DNA from: an uncultured Lachnospiraceae bacterium
Lineage (GTDB): Bacteria; Bacillota; Clostridia; Lachnospirales; Lachnospiraceae
Assembly: GCA_910587305.1 (NCBI GenBank)
Contig: CAJUKV010000078.1
Span: forward strand, 1-11,095
DNA: 11,095 bases
Direction: 5' to 3'
The position numbers and the translations under genes were made by a program. Positions 1-7,017 of the stretch are shown in pieces. Below the pieces are notes generated by a model. That model made no database searches, was not told the origin of the DNA, and was given only the letters and a program-made list of their open reading frames with translations. Each line of letters opens with the position of its first letter. Position 1 is the stretch's first letter.

Positions 1-52
1 AGTTAAACATAATCAGCGATTGATACGGATGAAATGAGTTAGACATAATCAG
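1..52. repeat. Short imperfect direct repeat
   Basis: A 16-nt unit (AGTTAAACATAATCAG at 1-16) recurs at 37-52 with one mismatch (AGTTAGACATAATCAG), a period of 36 nt. It lies downstream of a broken IS110-type transposase. It may be part of an element end or of an array continuing off the left edge. Two copies are too few to name it. I see no gene in the rest of 1-229. Confidence 0.35.
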
Positions 53-186
53 AAGAGGAAGGCAGTTGACGAATGCAGTTGTAATAATGGCTTCTTCAAC
101 GTGTAAAAAAAGTAAAAGGAAGCAATTTGGTGATATGTCAAGAGGAAAATGAAAAAGATTTTCTTAGAAAAGGGTAACTTTAATAG

Positions 187-212
187 ACTTACGAGCTGGA
201 AAGAACGTAAGT
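187..212. other. 7-bp inverted repeat next to the IS110 remnant
   Basis: ACTTACG (187-193) and CGTAAGT (206-212) are perfect complements separated by 12 nt. The repeat lies just 3' of the transposase stop on the minus strand. It could be a subterminal repeat of the insertion element or a weak transcript-end hairpin. There is no T-run, so a classical terminator is not supported. Confidence 0.3.
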
Positions 213-229
213 TCGATATGCGGTATGGA

Positions 230-613
230 TTACCTACTCTTTTCGGAAGAGCAGAGTTGGCCCTTGTCCAGCAGACCGAAGAGCAGACGTATAAATTTAC
301 GGGAAGTCAACGCGAGTGCTCGTTTATGCTGATGGTTTCTTGTTTCAGCATATTTCTTGTCATAGAAGGCTTTGTATTCAGGACAGTGCCTTATAACACT
401 TCCGGCAGCTTCTATGATGTAGTAGCGCAGATATCTGTTGCCAGCTTTGCTCATGTGTTTGTCTTCGGCCACGAAGTCGCCAGAGTCATTATCGTTCCAA
501 ACGATACCACAGTATTTTGCGAGAGCGTTGGCATTAGGGAAAGCTTTAATGGAACCCATTTCAGCTAAGATACCGGCTGAATAAACTTTACCAATTCCGG
601 GATTGGAATTCAG
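230..613 (-). pseudogene. IS110-family transposase, C-terminal fragment
   Basis: This is the C-terminal (Transposase_20) part of an IS110-type serine/DEDD transposase. The reading frame shows NPGIGKVYSAGILAEMGSI, then ALAKYCGIVW, then SKAGNRYLRYYIIEAA and a basic helical tail ending at the stop on 230-232. These match the usual order of this domain: a helix-hairpin-helix-like PGIG motif, an AKYxGxxW motif and a GNRxLR motif with the catalytic-serine region nearby. Only about 127 residues remain of a family that is usually near 400, and the N-terminal DEDD RuvC-like domain is absent. Upstream the frame meets a TGA at about 618-620, where the sequence changes into a different transposase, so it has no start of its own and is almost certainly inactive. 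Family assignment is from motif memory. Confidence 0.78.
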
Positions 614-1130
614 TACACTTCATCGTACCGGTCGAACAGGTCCAGGGCCTTGTAGACATTGTTGAGGGCAAAACCGCCTATGTCCTCAAAATAGATTCCT
701 TTATTATGGAAAGTATCCAGTTTGGAGGCAGGGTAGAGGATGCGTGAGAACACCAGCAGGCGGAAGATGGCTTCCAGGTCATACTGGATGGAAGTCTTTT
801 TCAGTATCCCCTTCCAGAACTGATCAAGCTCAAGCTGCTTGTAGAGTTCCTTCAATACGGCATAGCCTACATTTTTGAGGCTGTCCTCGCTCCTGTCCAT
901 GGAAGAGCCAAGGTCTATGGTGACGGAAGCCTTTCTGGCCGCTTTCTTCTCTTCCGTGCGCTGCTCAGCAATCTTTTTAAAATAGGAGACCGGGTCGTCG
1001 AACTGTTTTTTGAGTTCGTCCAGGCGGCCGAGGCTTTCAATACAGTGCTGGGTGGATTTTCCGTTTTTGTAATATGACTCATATAAATAGAGCCTGGGAA
1101 CCCCTTTTTTGTAATGATTTTCAAAAACAT
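610..1130 (-). pseudogene. IS1634/IS4-like transposase, N-terminal fragment
   Basis: The frame contains LYLYESYYKNGKSTQHCIES, then LGRLDELKKQFDDPVSYFKK, then a helical stretch up to ALDLFDRYDEVY. This is the N-terminal layout of IS1634-type (IS4 superfamily) transposases: a short beta-rich 'ESYR..GK.R....SLG.LDEL' start followed by a linker. The whole catalytic DDE core is missing because the frame ends at 610, where IS110-type sequence begins. About 170 residues remain of a family near 500-600. The best start is the ATG at 1130-1128, with GGAAGG 7 nt upstream. That start reads MFLKIITKKG and then must shift -1 in an A6G4 tract (1101-1110) to reach the long frame. A continuous frame without the shift exists further upstream to 1203, but its N-terminus is Cys-rich and unlike the family. 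Non-functional remnant. Confidence 0.72.
1104..1110 (-). other. Slippery heptamer A_AAA_AAG in transposase remnant
   Basis: Read on the minus strand from the ATG at 1130, codons 7-9 are ACA AAA AAG. This places the classical -1 slippery heptamer A_AAA_AAG exactly in phase. A -1 slip there joins the MFLKIITKK start to the GVPRLYLYESYY frame. It may be a real translational frameshift of the original element or a simple one-base loss in the adjacent G-run. Confidence 0.4.
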
Positions 1131-1220
1131 TTTTTTGCCTTCCAATCAACCGTATATCACAAAACCGGAAACAACATAATACAACACATGCAGAAAAACA
1201 CAAATATTGACAAAAAAATA

Positions 1221-1250
1221 CCAGTAACCATGAGGGTTACCGGCTATTTT
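1221..1250. terminator. Two-way terminator-like hairpin
   Basis: CCAGTAACC (1221-1229) pairs with GGTTACCGG (1235-1243), 8 of 9 positions, around a 5-nt ATGAG loop. On the plus strand it is followed by CTATTTT. On the minus strand the far side is TATTTTTTTG, a better T-run. It could insulate the secretion locus from the transposase remnants in both directions, or act as an attenuator. What it ends is not clear, since no intact gene runs into it. Confidence 0.5.
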
Positions 1251-1285
1251 CGGAATATTAAGGTGTTAAACTCAGGAGGTGGACA

Positions 1286-1408
1286 ATGCCGGGATCTGAA
1301 AGCCAGGCCTTTTCAAAATGCCTTCAGTCAATAGAATGTGATTTTTGTAAATGTTGCAAATTTACTTTTGACAAAAGTCACTACATATCAGTTACTAAAA
1401 TATCATAA
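1286..1408 (+). CDS. Putative 40-aa cysteine-rich small ORF
   Basis: An ATG at 1286 follows a near-perfect ribosome binding site, AGGAGGT (1274-1280), with a 5-nt spacer. The 40-codon frame ends at TAA 1406-1408. Five of its 40 residues are cysteine (positions 12, 18, 21, 23, 24), clustered as CDFCKCC, a spacing that could bind a metal or form disulphides. No signal peptide, membrane segment or known family is recognised. It sits between a terminator-like hairpin and the essC promoter, and its coding sequence contains the 15-nt palindrome at 1364-1378. No clear promoter of its own is visible: a TTGACA at 1207-1212 has no -10 partner. It may be a real microprotein, a leader peptide, or the remains of a larger gene; the ribosome binding site is the main support. 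Confidence 0.35.
   Translation: MPGSESQAFSKCLQSIECDFCKCCKFTFDKSHYISVTKIS
1364..1378. promoter_or_regulatory. Perfect 15-nt palindrome, operator candidate
   Basis: ACTTTTG-A-CAAAAGT is a perfect inverted repeat with a single central base. It lies 47 nt upstream of the -35 box of the essC promoter and itself contains a TTGACA (1368-1373). Size and symmetry suit a dimeric repressor or activator site. No cognate regulator can be named from sequence alone. Confidence 0.35.
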
Positions 1409-1424
1409 AATTTTGGAATATCTA

Positions 1425-1453
1425 TTGACAGGCACTTCCAAATTTGGTAATAT
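1425..1453 (+). promoter_or_regulatory. Sigma-A-type promoter for the T7SS operon
   Basis: A consensus -35 box TTGACA (1425-1430) is followed after 17 nt by TAATAT (1448-1453). An overlapping perfect TATAAT at 1451-1456 would need a 20-nt spacer. The surroundings are AT-rich, as expected upstream of a strong promoter. Transcription would start near 1460, giving a leader of about 150 nt before the essC start at 1613. This is the only good promoter seen ahead of the eight-gene run. Confidence 0.6.
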
Positions 1454-1612
1454 AATGACACTTTCAAAAATGATATATCTATTAAGGTCTAAATTCTTAT
1501 ATTTATTTCAACAGGTAGTTTTCATCATTTTCCATTTGTAAAGATTATGCAGAGATAAGTTGATGCAGGAAGCGTTGTAACGTTTGATTTTTATAGCACG
1601 GAGGTAGAGTTT

Positions 1613-4600
1613 TTGTCTTTTGAAAAAGAGGATATTGGGGTTAAGAGCAGGATTTTACTGATTTTCAGTTCCTGCAGCTGTGTGAGAAGACGGCTTTGTG
1701 AGGAGCAGGCCAAAAGGGACAGGCTGGTTTTAACGGCAGAAGATACGGGATTTTCGGAGGATATGATAATTCCTCTGGAATGGAGCGGGGAGCATTGGCA
1801 GGTAGAGGGGAAAGAGCTGCGTGAAAATTATCCGTTTTATTTTGATACGAAAAAGTATTATAACGCCTTAAAATATTTGGGCGGGAAAATAGATGAAAAG
1901 CTGTTACTGTTGCTTTCCGGGGAAATAAACGGCTTTGGGGGAGGCGGGAGGCTTGTACCGGGGCAGGGGGAAAAGGTTGTGATTGGAAATGCATATAAAA
2001 ATCAGGTTTTTTATAAATGCTTTTCTTTCGTGGGGGAAGTATGTGCGGAAATTTTATGGGTTGACGGGCAGTTTATGATCAATAGATTGGGCAATAAGGG
2101 AGTTTATGTGAATGGAAAGACATTTGGCGAAAGCGCGCGGCTTAAATGCGGGGACAGCGTGGATATTTATGGGCTTCATATTTTGGTTTTGAAGGGAATA
2201 CTGGTGTGCGTATCCTTTTGTGGCATATGCCGCATTGCCATGAGCAGGGACATGCCGGAGTGGAGAGAGGATATTTCAGGTATGGCGGCGCCGCAGGAGG
2301 GAAAAGAGAGGAAGTGGATAGAACGCAGGTGTGGGCAGGAGAAAGCACTTCATGGAGGAGAGGTGGAAGTGGTGTTACCGGAAAAACCGGGAGTGGAGCG
2401 AAGGGAGCCTTTGTTTTTCAGCCTTGGCCCTATGCTTACCATGGTTTTGCCTGTGCTGCTTATGGCGCAGCTTAGCGGCCGGTTTATGGAAGGAGCAGGG
2501 AAAAGTTTTTATTATATGTCGGTGGTTATGAGTGTAAGCAGCGCGTTTCTTGCGCTTTTTTGGGGGCTGGCAAACCACGGGTACAGGGAAAGGACAAAAA
2601 AGCGGGAGAACAGGGATAGGGAAAGACTGTATGTGGAATATTTGGATGGACTTGAGACTTATCTTCAAAGAAGCATGGAAGAAAACAGAATGATTTTGGA
2701 GGAAAGATATCCGCCGCTTTCAGGCTATATGGGGGAGGAAGACGACACGGTGGCGGTTTCCTGGAACCGGTATTACAGGCAGAAGGACTTTTTGTATCTT
2801 CGGGTTGGAAAAGGGAAGATTCCATTTCAGATTCGATTAAAACTTTCCAATACACAGAAAAGCATTGTGCAGGGAAAGCTTGCCCAAAAGGCCGGGGAGC
2901 TTATAGAAAAATATGATTTCCTGGATAGAGCGCCTGTGGAAATGGATTTTTATGAGAGCAGACAGGTGGGCATAACAGGAATAGAGGCCGGAAAAATCCT
3001 GATTCAGATTCTGATGCAGACTATGGCCTGTCACTGTTACACGGAGGTAAAGACAGCCTGCTTTTATCGGGAGGAAAGAACAGAAGATCAGGAAATTGTC
3101 AAGTGTCTAAGATGGATGCCCCACAGCTGGTCAGAGGATAGAAAGGTGAGATTCCTTGCAGGCAGCGAGAGGGAGGCTGCGGCAATCCTTCCGACGTTGA
3201 CTAAGGAAATAACAAAAGGCGGGGAGCTGTCAAAGGGGGAGAGAAGGGTTCCATGGTATTTTGTGGTTTTACTGGAAGAGGAACTGATCTTAGGGGAACC
3301 TTTGTATAAATATCTGACGGATCCGGAGGAAAAGTATCCCGTAAGCGTGGTTTTTCTTGGAAAGGAAAGAGAAGATATTCCCAAGAGCTGTCGGTATTTT
3401 ATCAGGACAGAGGGGAAAGAAGGGGAGATTTTAAGTTTGAAAATGGAGCAGGCTTTCAGGCAAAAACTTGCGGTTGAAACCTGTAACAGCCTAAAGGCCC
3501 AAAGATATGTGAGAAAAGCGGCGGGATTTCGGGTGCGGGAGACGGAAAGCGGCGGGCAGATGCCGGAGCAGGTAAGCTTTTTGCAGCTTTACGGATGCGG
3601 CAGGGTGGAGGAATTAAAAAGCGAGAGAAGATGGAAATATGCAAGATGCGAGGAGCGGCTTAAGGTTCCTATAGGATGCAGGGCTTTGGGCAATGTGGTG
3701 AGTCTGGATCTGCATGAAAAATTCCATGGGCCCCACGGGCTGATTGCCGGAACCACAGGATCCGGAAAAAGCGAGCTTTTGCAGACCTACCTTTTGTCCA
3801 TGGCAGTATCCTTCAGCCCCTTGGACGTCAACTTTTTTATGATTGATTATAAGGGCGGAGGAACCGGAAATGCGCTAAGAGGGCTCCCTCATTGTGCGGG
3901 CGTTATATCTAATTTATCAGGAAATCAAATCAAAAGGGCCATGTCGGCCATAACCAGTGAAAATAAGCAAAGACAAAGGCTTTTAAGCCGCTTTCAGGTG
4001 AACCATATTGACGCCTATACCAGACTTTACCGGGAAGGATACGGGGATGAGCCTATGCCCCATTTGATTTTGGTGGTGGACGAGTTCGCGGAGCTGAAAA
4101 AGGAAGAACCGGAATTTATGCAGGAAATCATCTCATTGGCACAGGTGGGGAGGAGCCTTGGCGTACATTTAATTCTTGCCACACAAAAGCCTGCGGGGAC
4201 GGTGGATGAGAAAATTTGGAGCAATGCAAGATGCAGGCTGTGCCTGCGTGTCCAGGACAGACAGGACAGTATGGACATGCTCCACAATGGGGATGCGGCA
4301 TTTTTGACCTCTCCGGGCCAGTGTTATCTACAGATAGGGAATCATGAGTATTACGAGTTGTTCCAGGCAGGATATTGCGGAGGAAACTATGTGGAGGAGG
4401 GAGAAATAAGAACCAGGGCTTCGCTGATACAAAATACAGGCCGGAGGATAGAAATGCCTGAAAAAACAGGAGCAGATGTGCCGGATTGCCGCAGCCAGAT
4501 AGACGTGTTGGTAAGCTATGTAGCCCGTACGGCGGCAAACATGGGATATGGGAAGGCAAAGGCCCTCTGGCTGCCGGAGCTGCCTGAGAGGGTTTTGCTA

Positions 4601-5119
4601 AAGGAGCTTATGGAGCTGATAGATGGAAACAAAAGTTTGGAAGTAAACTTCCAAACTCTTACTCAGTGGCAGTACCGCAAGGGCAGCTTGCGGTATGCAA
4701 GGGGTATAAAAACGGAAATTGAGGAAAAGAAAAAGGATGGAACAGCGCCTTCAGGCAAAGAGACGGGAGACGATACAAAGGATGGTATAAAGCTGATTCT
4801 TGGCTTATGCGATGATCCGGGAAACCAACGTCAGGAGGTACTTACCTATGAGCCGCACACCCAGGGGCACCTGGCAGTCTGCGGAGGCCCCGCCACCGGG
4901 AAGAGCACTTTACTTAAAACAATTCTTTGGCAGCTTGCCACCTATGATACCGAACAGGAAACACTTTTTCTGGCAGTGGACATAGGGCAGGAGAGTCTTA
5001 GCTGTTTTGGCGCTATGCCAGGCTGTCTTATGGTATTTCGGAAAAAGGAGGAGAAAGATATTTTTTCTATCATTTGGAGCGGCTTGTCAGTGAGAGACAA
5101 AAGCTCCTCTCAGGGATAA
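1613..5119 (+). CDS. essC: EssC, T7SS FtsK/SpoIIIE ATPase (N-terminal 1168 aa)
   Basis: EssC is the membrane-bound motor of Firmicutes type VII secretion; it recognises WXG100-type substrates and drives export by ATP hydrolysis. Start is TTG 1613, with CGGAGG (1599-1604) 8 nt upstream. Residues 1-200 form a cytoplasmic FHA region; the second FHA-like unit (about 120-200) has NKGVYVNGK. Two membrane helices follow at about 267-287 and 298-320, then a degenerate ATPase-like region to about 660. ATPase D1 carries Walker A GTTGSGKS (713-720) and Walker B LILVVDE (818-824), so it looks active. D2 carries Walker A GGPATGKS (1091-1098). The frame is lost at residue 1151 in a T6 run and stops at 5119, before the D2 Walker B and all of D3, which continue in the -1 frame (5074-6312). 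The joined protein would be 1566 aa, about the normal EssC length. Without frame restoration it is truncated. Confidence 0.9.
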   Translation: MSFEKEDIGVKSRILLIFSSCSCVRRRLCEEQAKRDRLVLTAEDTGFSEDMIIPLEWSGEHWQVEGKELRENYPFYFDTKKYYNALKYLGGKIDEKLLLLLSGEINGFGGGGRLVPGQGEKVVIGNAYKNQVFYKCFSFVGEVCAEILWVDGQFMINRLGNKGVYVNGKTFGESARLKCGDSVDIYGLHILVLKGILVCVSFCGICRIAMSRDMPEWREDISGMAAPQEGKERKWIERRCGQEKALHGGEVEVVLPEKPGVERREPLFFSLGPMLTMVLPVLLMAQLSGRFMEGAGKSFYYMSVVMSVSSAFLALFWGLANHGYRERTKKRENRDRERLYVEYLDGLETYLQRSMEENRMILEERYPPLSGYMGEEDDTVAVSWNRYYRQKDFLYLRVGKGKIPFQIRLKLSNTQKSIVQGKLAQKAGELIEKYDFLDRAPVEMDFYESRQVGITGIEAGKILIQILMQTMACHCYTEVKTACFYREERTEDQEIVKCLRWMPHSWSEDRKVRFLAGSEREAAAILPTLTKEITKGGELSKGERRVPWYFVVLLEEELILGEPLYKYLTDPEEKYPVSVVFLGKEREDIPKSCRYFIRTEGKEGEILSLKMEQAFRQKLAVETCNSLKAQRYVRKAAGFRVRETESGGQMPEQVSFLQLYGCGRVEELKSERRWKYARCEERLKVPIGCRALGNVVSLDLHEKFHGPHGLIAGTTGSGKSELLQTYLLSMAVSFSPLDVNFFMIDYKGGGTGNALRGLPHCAGVISNLSGNQIKRAMSAITSENKQRQRLLSRFQVNHIDAYTRLYREGYGDEPMPHLILVVDEFAELKKEEPEFMQEIISLAQVGRSLGVHLILATQKPAGTVDEKIWSNARCRLCLRVQDRQDSMDMLHNGDAAFLTSPGQCYLQIGNHEYYELFQAGYCGGNYVEEGEIRTRASLIQNTGRRIEMPEKTGADVPDCRSQIDVLVSYVARTAANMGYGKAKALWLPELPERVLLKELMELIDGNKSLEVNFQTLTQWQYRKGSLRYARGIKTEIEEKKKDGTAPSGKETGDDTKDGIKLILGLCDDPGNQRQEVLTYEPHTQGHLAVCGGPATGKSTLLKTILWQLATYDTEQETLFLAVDIGQESLSCFGAMPGCLMVFRKKEEKDIFSIIWSGLSVRDKSSSQG
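5046..5107 (+). other. -1 frame change in essC with frameshift-like signals
   Basis: The protein homology passes from frame 0 to frame -1 at the T6 run 5061-5066 (frame 0: GAT ATT TTT TCT; -1 after the slip: TTT TTC TAT CAT). Around it are an SD-like AGGAGG (5046-5051), 11 nt upstream of the TTT slip codon (5063-5065), and a hairpin starting 9 nt after the run. The hairpin is GGAGC (5076-5080) with GCTCC (5103-5107), enclosing TTGTC (5084-5088) with GACAA (5096-5100) and a 7-nt loop. The slip would be by the single P-site Phe tRNA on U_UUU. A simple loss of one T from a T7 run explains the split equally well. Confidence 0.5.
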
Positions 5120-6312
5120 ATATTATGCAATACAACAAGACGGAAAAGAGAAGGCTTGCGCAGGTATTTCTTGTGATAGATAACTTTGGAAACTTTTATA
5201 AGATTTTAGAGGAAAAACAGGAAGAGTTTTTTATGAAGCTGGTATCACAGGGAATTTCCCTCGGCTTTTATTTGATTTTATCAGCATCCGGGGCGGGGGA
5301 AATAGGAGGAAGGATATTTGAAAAGATTAAGACGACGCTTGCCCTCGAGATGAGCGACCGCTTTCAATATGGAGATGTTTTGAGACAGTATTATCTTCCT
5401 GTGCTGCCAAAAGAAAACCAAAAGGGGCGTGGACTTTGCCGGGGGAAGGAGGGCGTGTTAGAGTTCCAGGGAGCGCTTGCATTTCAGGGGGAAGATTATG
5501 CATACGCTAAGGTGGTGGAAGAAACAGGGAGAGAGAGGGAAGGGGATCTGCACAGAAGGGGAGAAGCGCTTCCTGAAAAGTTTCCGACGATACCGAAAAA
5601 GGCAAAATACGGAAAGGTTGCGGAGAGTTTTTCGTGGAAGAGGGGAGAAATCCCCCTGGGGTATTGCTTAGCCAGCGGCGAAATTTGCAGCGTTTCCACT
5701 GAAAAACCAGCCTGCTTTTTGATTTCAGGGGAGGAAAGAACCGGAAAGGGAACGCTTATGCGGTGCCTGATTGAAAGCGTACTTTACCAAAATAACAAAG
5801 CGGTGGTGTTAGATACCGGGAGAAGATTTAAGGATTTGCAGGAAAGAGAGGGACTTATTGTCCTTGCAGACGATGAAGAAATAGATAAATGGCAGTTTGA
5901 TTTTGCAGGAAAGAAAGAAGGCCCGATCAGTGTGTTTATAAGTGATTTGGGAGGCTTTTGCAGATTCCTTTATAGCTCCGGGCAGATGCGGGAGGAGAGA
6001 ATAGCCTTTTGGGAAAAGGCCGCCATGGGAAAGGGAAAGATTACATTTTTGGCAGGAATTTATCACCCCACAAGGGATTATGAAGCGGCCGGGACAGGTT
6101 TTTTCAGTGAGTTTGTCAGATGGCAGCAGGGAATTCATTTAGGAGGCAATGTGACGGCGCAAAGAGCATTAGCTTTTGATGATTTGAGCTATGCGAAGCA
6201 AAATCAACATGAGCCTGCGGGTATCGGATATTTGAAGGAGGGAATGGGAAAAGAGACGATGAGGGTGCTTCTTCCCGAATTTACGTGTGAAGAAGACGAA
6301 AAGATTACCTAA
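5074..6312 (+). CDS. essC: EssC C-terminal part (end of D2 and D3 ATPase domain)
   Basis: This frame holds the rest of EssC. Homology begins at 5065 (Phe-Tyr-His before the TTG at 5074), overlapping the first frame by about 50 nt. It starts with the second half of ATPase D2, with the Walker B position as VFLVIDNFGNF (D36, N37 in this frame: Asn where a catalytic Glu would sit). D3 follows with Walker A SGEERTGKGT (about 218-227) and a Walker B-like VFISDLGG (D291). D2 and D3 of EssC proteins are usually regulatory and substrate-binding rather than the main ATPase, so the missing Glu fits the family. There is no ribosome binding site at a proper distance from the TTG at 5074 (AGGAGG lies more than 20 nt away), so it is unlikely to be an independent gene. 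It is most likely made only by frameshifting, or not made at all if this is a mutation. It ends 126 nt before esaB. Confidence 0.82.
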   Translation: MERLVSERQKLLSGINIMQYNKTEKRRLAQVFLVIDNFGNFYKILEEKQEEFFMKLVSQGISLGFYLILSASGAGEIGGRIFEKIKTTLALEMSDRFQYGDVLRQYYLPVLPKENQKGRGLCRGKEGVLEFQGALAFQGEDYAYAKVVEETGREREGDLHRRGEALPEKFPTIPKKAKYGKVAESFSWKRGEIPLGYCLASGEICSVSTEKPACFLISGEERTGKGTLMRCLIESVLYQNNKAVVLDTGRRFKDLQEREGLIVLADDEEIDKWQFDFAGKKEGPISVFISDLGGFCRFLYSSGQMREERIAFWEKAAMGKGKITFLAGIYHPTRDYEAAGTGFFSEFVRWQQGIHLGGNVTAQRALAFDDLSYAKQNQHEPAGIGYLKEGMGKETMRVLLPEFTCEEDEKIT

Positions 6313-6370
6313 GGCGTCAAAGAACGCTGCCTAAGAAATCTAAATTTCGTTTTGGTTCATGCATTGTCTG

Positions 6371-6385
6371 TGCCGCAAAGCGGCA
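6371..6385. other. Intercistronic hairpin between essC and esaB
   Basis: TGCCGC (6371-6376) and GCGGCA (6380-6385) pair perfectly around an AAA loop. No T-run follows on either strand, so this is not a standard terminator. It may be an RNA-processing or stability element separating essC from the small genes, which are usually needed in greater amounts. No promoter is seen in 6313-6426. Confidence 0.3.
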
Positions 6386-6438
6386 TGTGGGGTAGTTTGT
6401 AAAGAACTTTCAAACATTTAAGGGGGATGGTTATTCAT

Positions 6439-6684
6439 ATGATTTTGGTGGATGTACAAATTCCGGCTATGGACAGGGTATATGATTTTGAACTGGATGA
6501 GGAATTGACGGCCAAAGTGGCAATGCAGGATATTCAGATGCTGGTGTCAAAGCTGGAAAAAGTGTCCGAAAGAGGAAAGGAAGACAGCTATCTTTATTCT
6601 CTGCGTCAGGATAGTATTTTAAAGCGGGAGGAAACGTTAAAACAGCAGGGGGTGCGGGACGGCGACCGGTTGATTTTAATCTAG
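6439..6684 (+). CDS. esaB: EsaB/YukD ubiquitin-like T7SS protein
   Basis: An 81-aa small cytoplasmic protein of the EsaB/YukD family, which has a ubiquitin-like fold and supports type VII secretion in Firmicutes; its exact role is still unsettled. The sequence alternates beta strands and a helix as expected: MILVDVQIPAMDRVYDFELD, then a central helix, then a final GVRDGDRLILI, which closely resembles the terminal strand of YukD proteins. No signal peptide or membrane segment is present. I chose ATG 6439, because the G-rich ribosome binding site (6422-6426) touches the earlier in-frame ATG at 6427 and leaves it no spacer; with the earlier start the protein would be 85 aa. It lies directly after essC and 6 nt before the next gene, the usual company of this family. 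Confidence 0.85.
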   Translation: MILVDVQIPAMDRVYDFELDEELTAKVAMQDIQMLVSKLEKVSERGKEDSYLYSLRQDSILKREETLKQQGVRDGDRLILI

Positions 6685-6690
6685 AAATGT

Positions 6691-6990
6691 ATGGGAGACT
6701 GGAGTATACAGCTTAAGACGGCGGGCCTTAATGGGTGGATTATATCAGTGGAGGAAAAACTGACGAAGATAAAAGATTTTCTGGCTATTTTGGAACAGGA
6801 AGAAAGAGAACTAAAAAACGTCTTTGACAGCCAGGCAAGGCTGCAATGGGAAAAAGGCTTTCAGGATAGAATAGCAAAAATATGGGAAGTGATGATGGAA
6901 ATGGAAGAAATTATCCTTTCGGTTGAAGAATTGGCACTGACTTTGATAGAGCTGGAAAAAGGTCTTATATTGGAAGCGAAAGATTTTTAG
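6691..6990 (+). CDS. Small helical protein, WXG100-like, T7SS-associated
   Basis: A 99-aa protein predicted to be almost wholly alpha-helical. Two charged heptad-like helices (about 12-45 and 53-92) are joined by a short turn at FDSQARLQWEKGF. The length, helical hairpin and Trp/Gly near the turn resemble the WXG100 superfamily, but the spacing (W-E-K-G) is not the canonical WxG and the protein is very acidic. There is no signal peptide. It starts at ATG 6691, six bases after the esaB stop, in the same frame as esaB and without a clear ribosome binding site, so it is probably translated by coupling to esaB. It may be a secreted Esx-like protein or a chaperone or targeting partner like the small helical proteins that pair with LXG or TslA effectors. 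Function unproven. Confidence 0.65.
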   Translation: MGDWSIQLKTAGLNGWIISVEEKLTKIKDFLAILEQEERELKNVFDSQARLQWEKGFQDRIAKIWEVMMEMEEIILSVEELALTLIELEKGLILEAKDF

Positions 6991-7017
6991 CGGTTATGGG
7001 GAAGAGGGGCGGAGGAT

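Noticed and set aside
1..52. CRISPR array start at the left edge
   Set aside because: Only two 16-nt units with 20-nt spacing and one mismatch, no dyad structure and no cas genes in the window.
149..568. 139-codon plus-strand frame over the IS110 remnant
   Set aside because: It is the complement of a clear transposase frame on the minus strand, has no ribosome binding site and no recognisable domain.
1338..1541. 67-codon frame in the AT-rich promoter region
   Set aside because: GTG start without ribosome binding site, low-complexity Leu/Ile/Phe content, and it runs through the promoter; better explained by AT-rich composition.
2142..2855. Several open frames on both strands inside essC
   Set aside because: They lie over strongly conserved EssC sequence and have no start signals or domains; they result from codon bias in the A/G-rich gene.
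5074..6312. A separate FtsK-like ATPase gene downstream of EssC
   Set aside because: It begins mid-domain, supplies exactly the missing end of D2 and D3 of EssC, and has no properly spaced ribosome binding site; it is the same gene in another frame.
6371..6385. Rho-independent terminator between essC and esaB
   Set aside because: The 6-bp stem is perfect but has no T-run on either strand; listed only as a hairpin.
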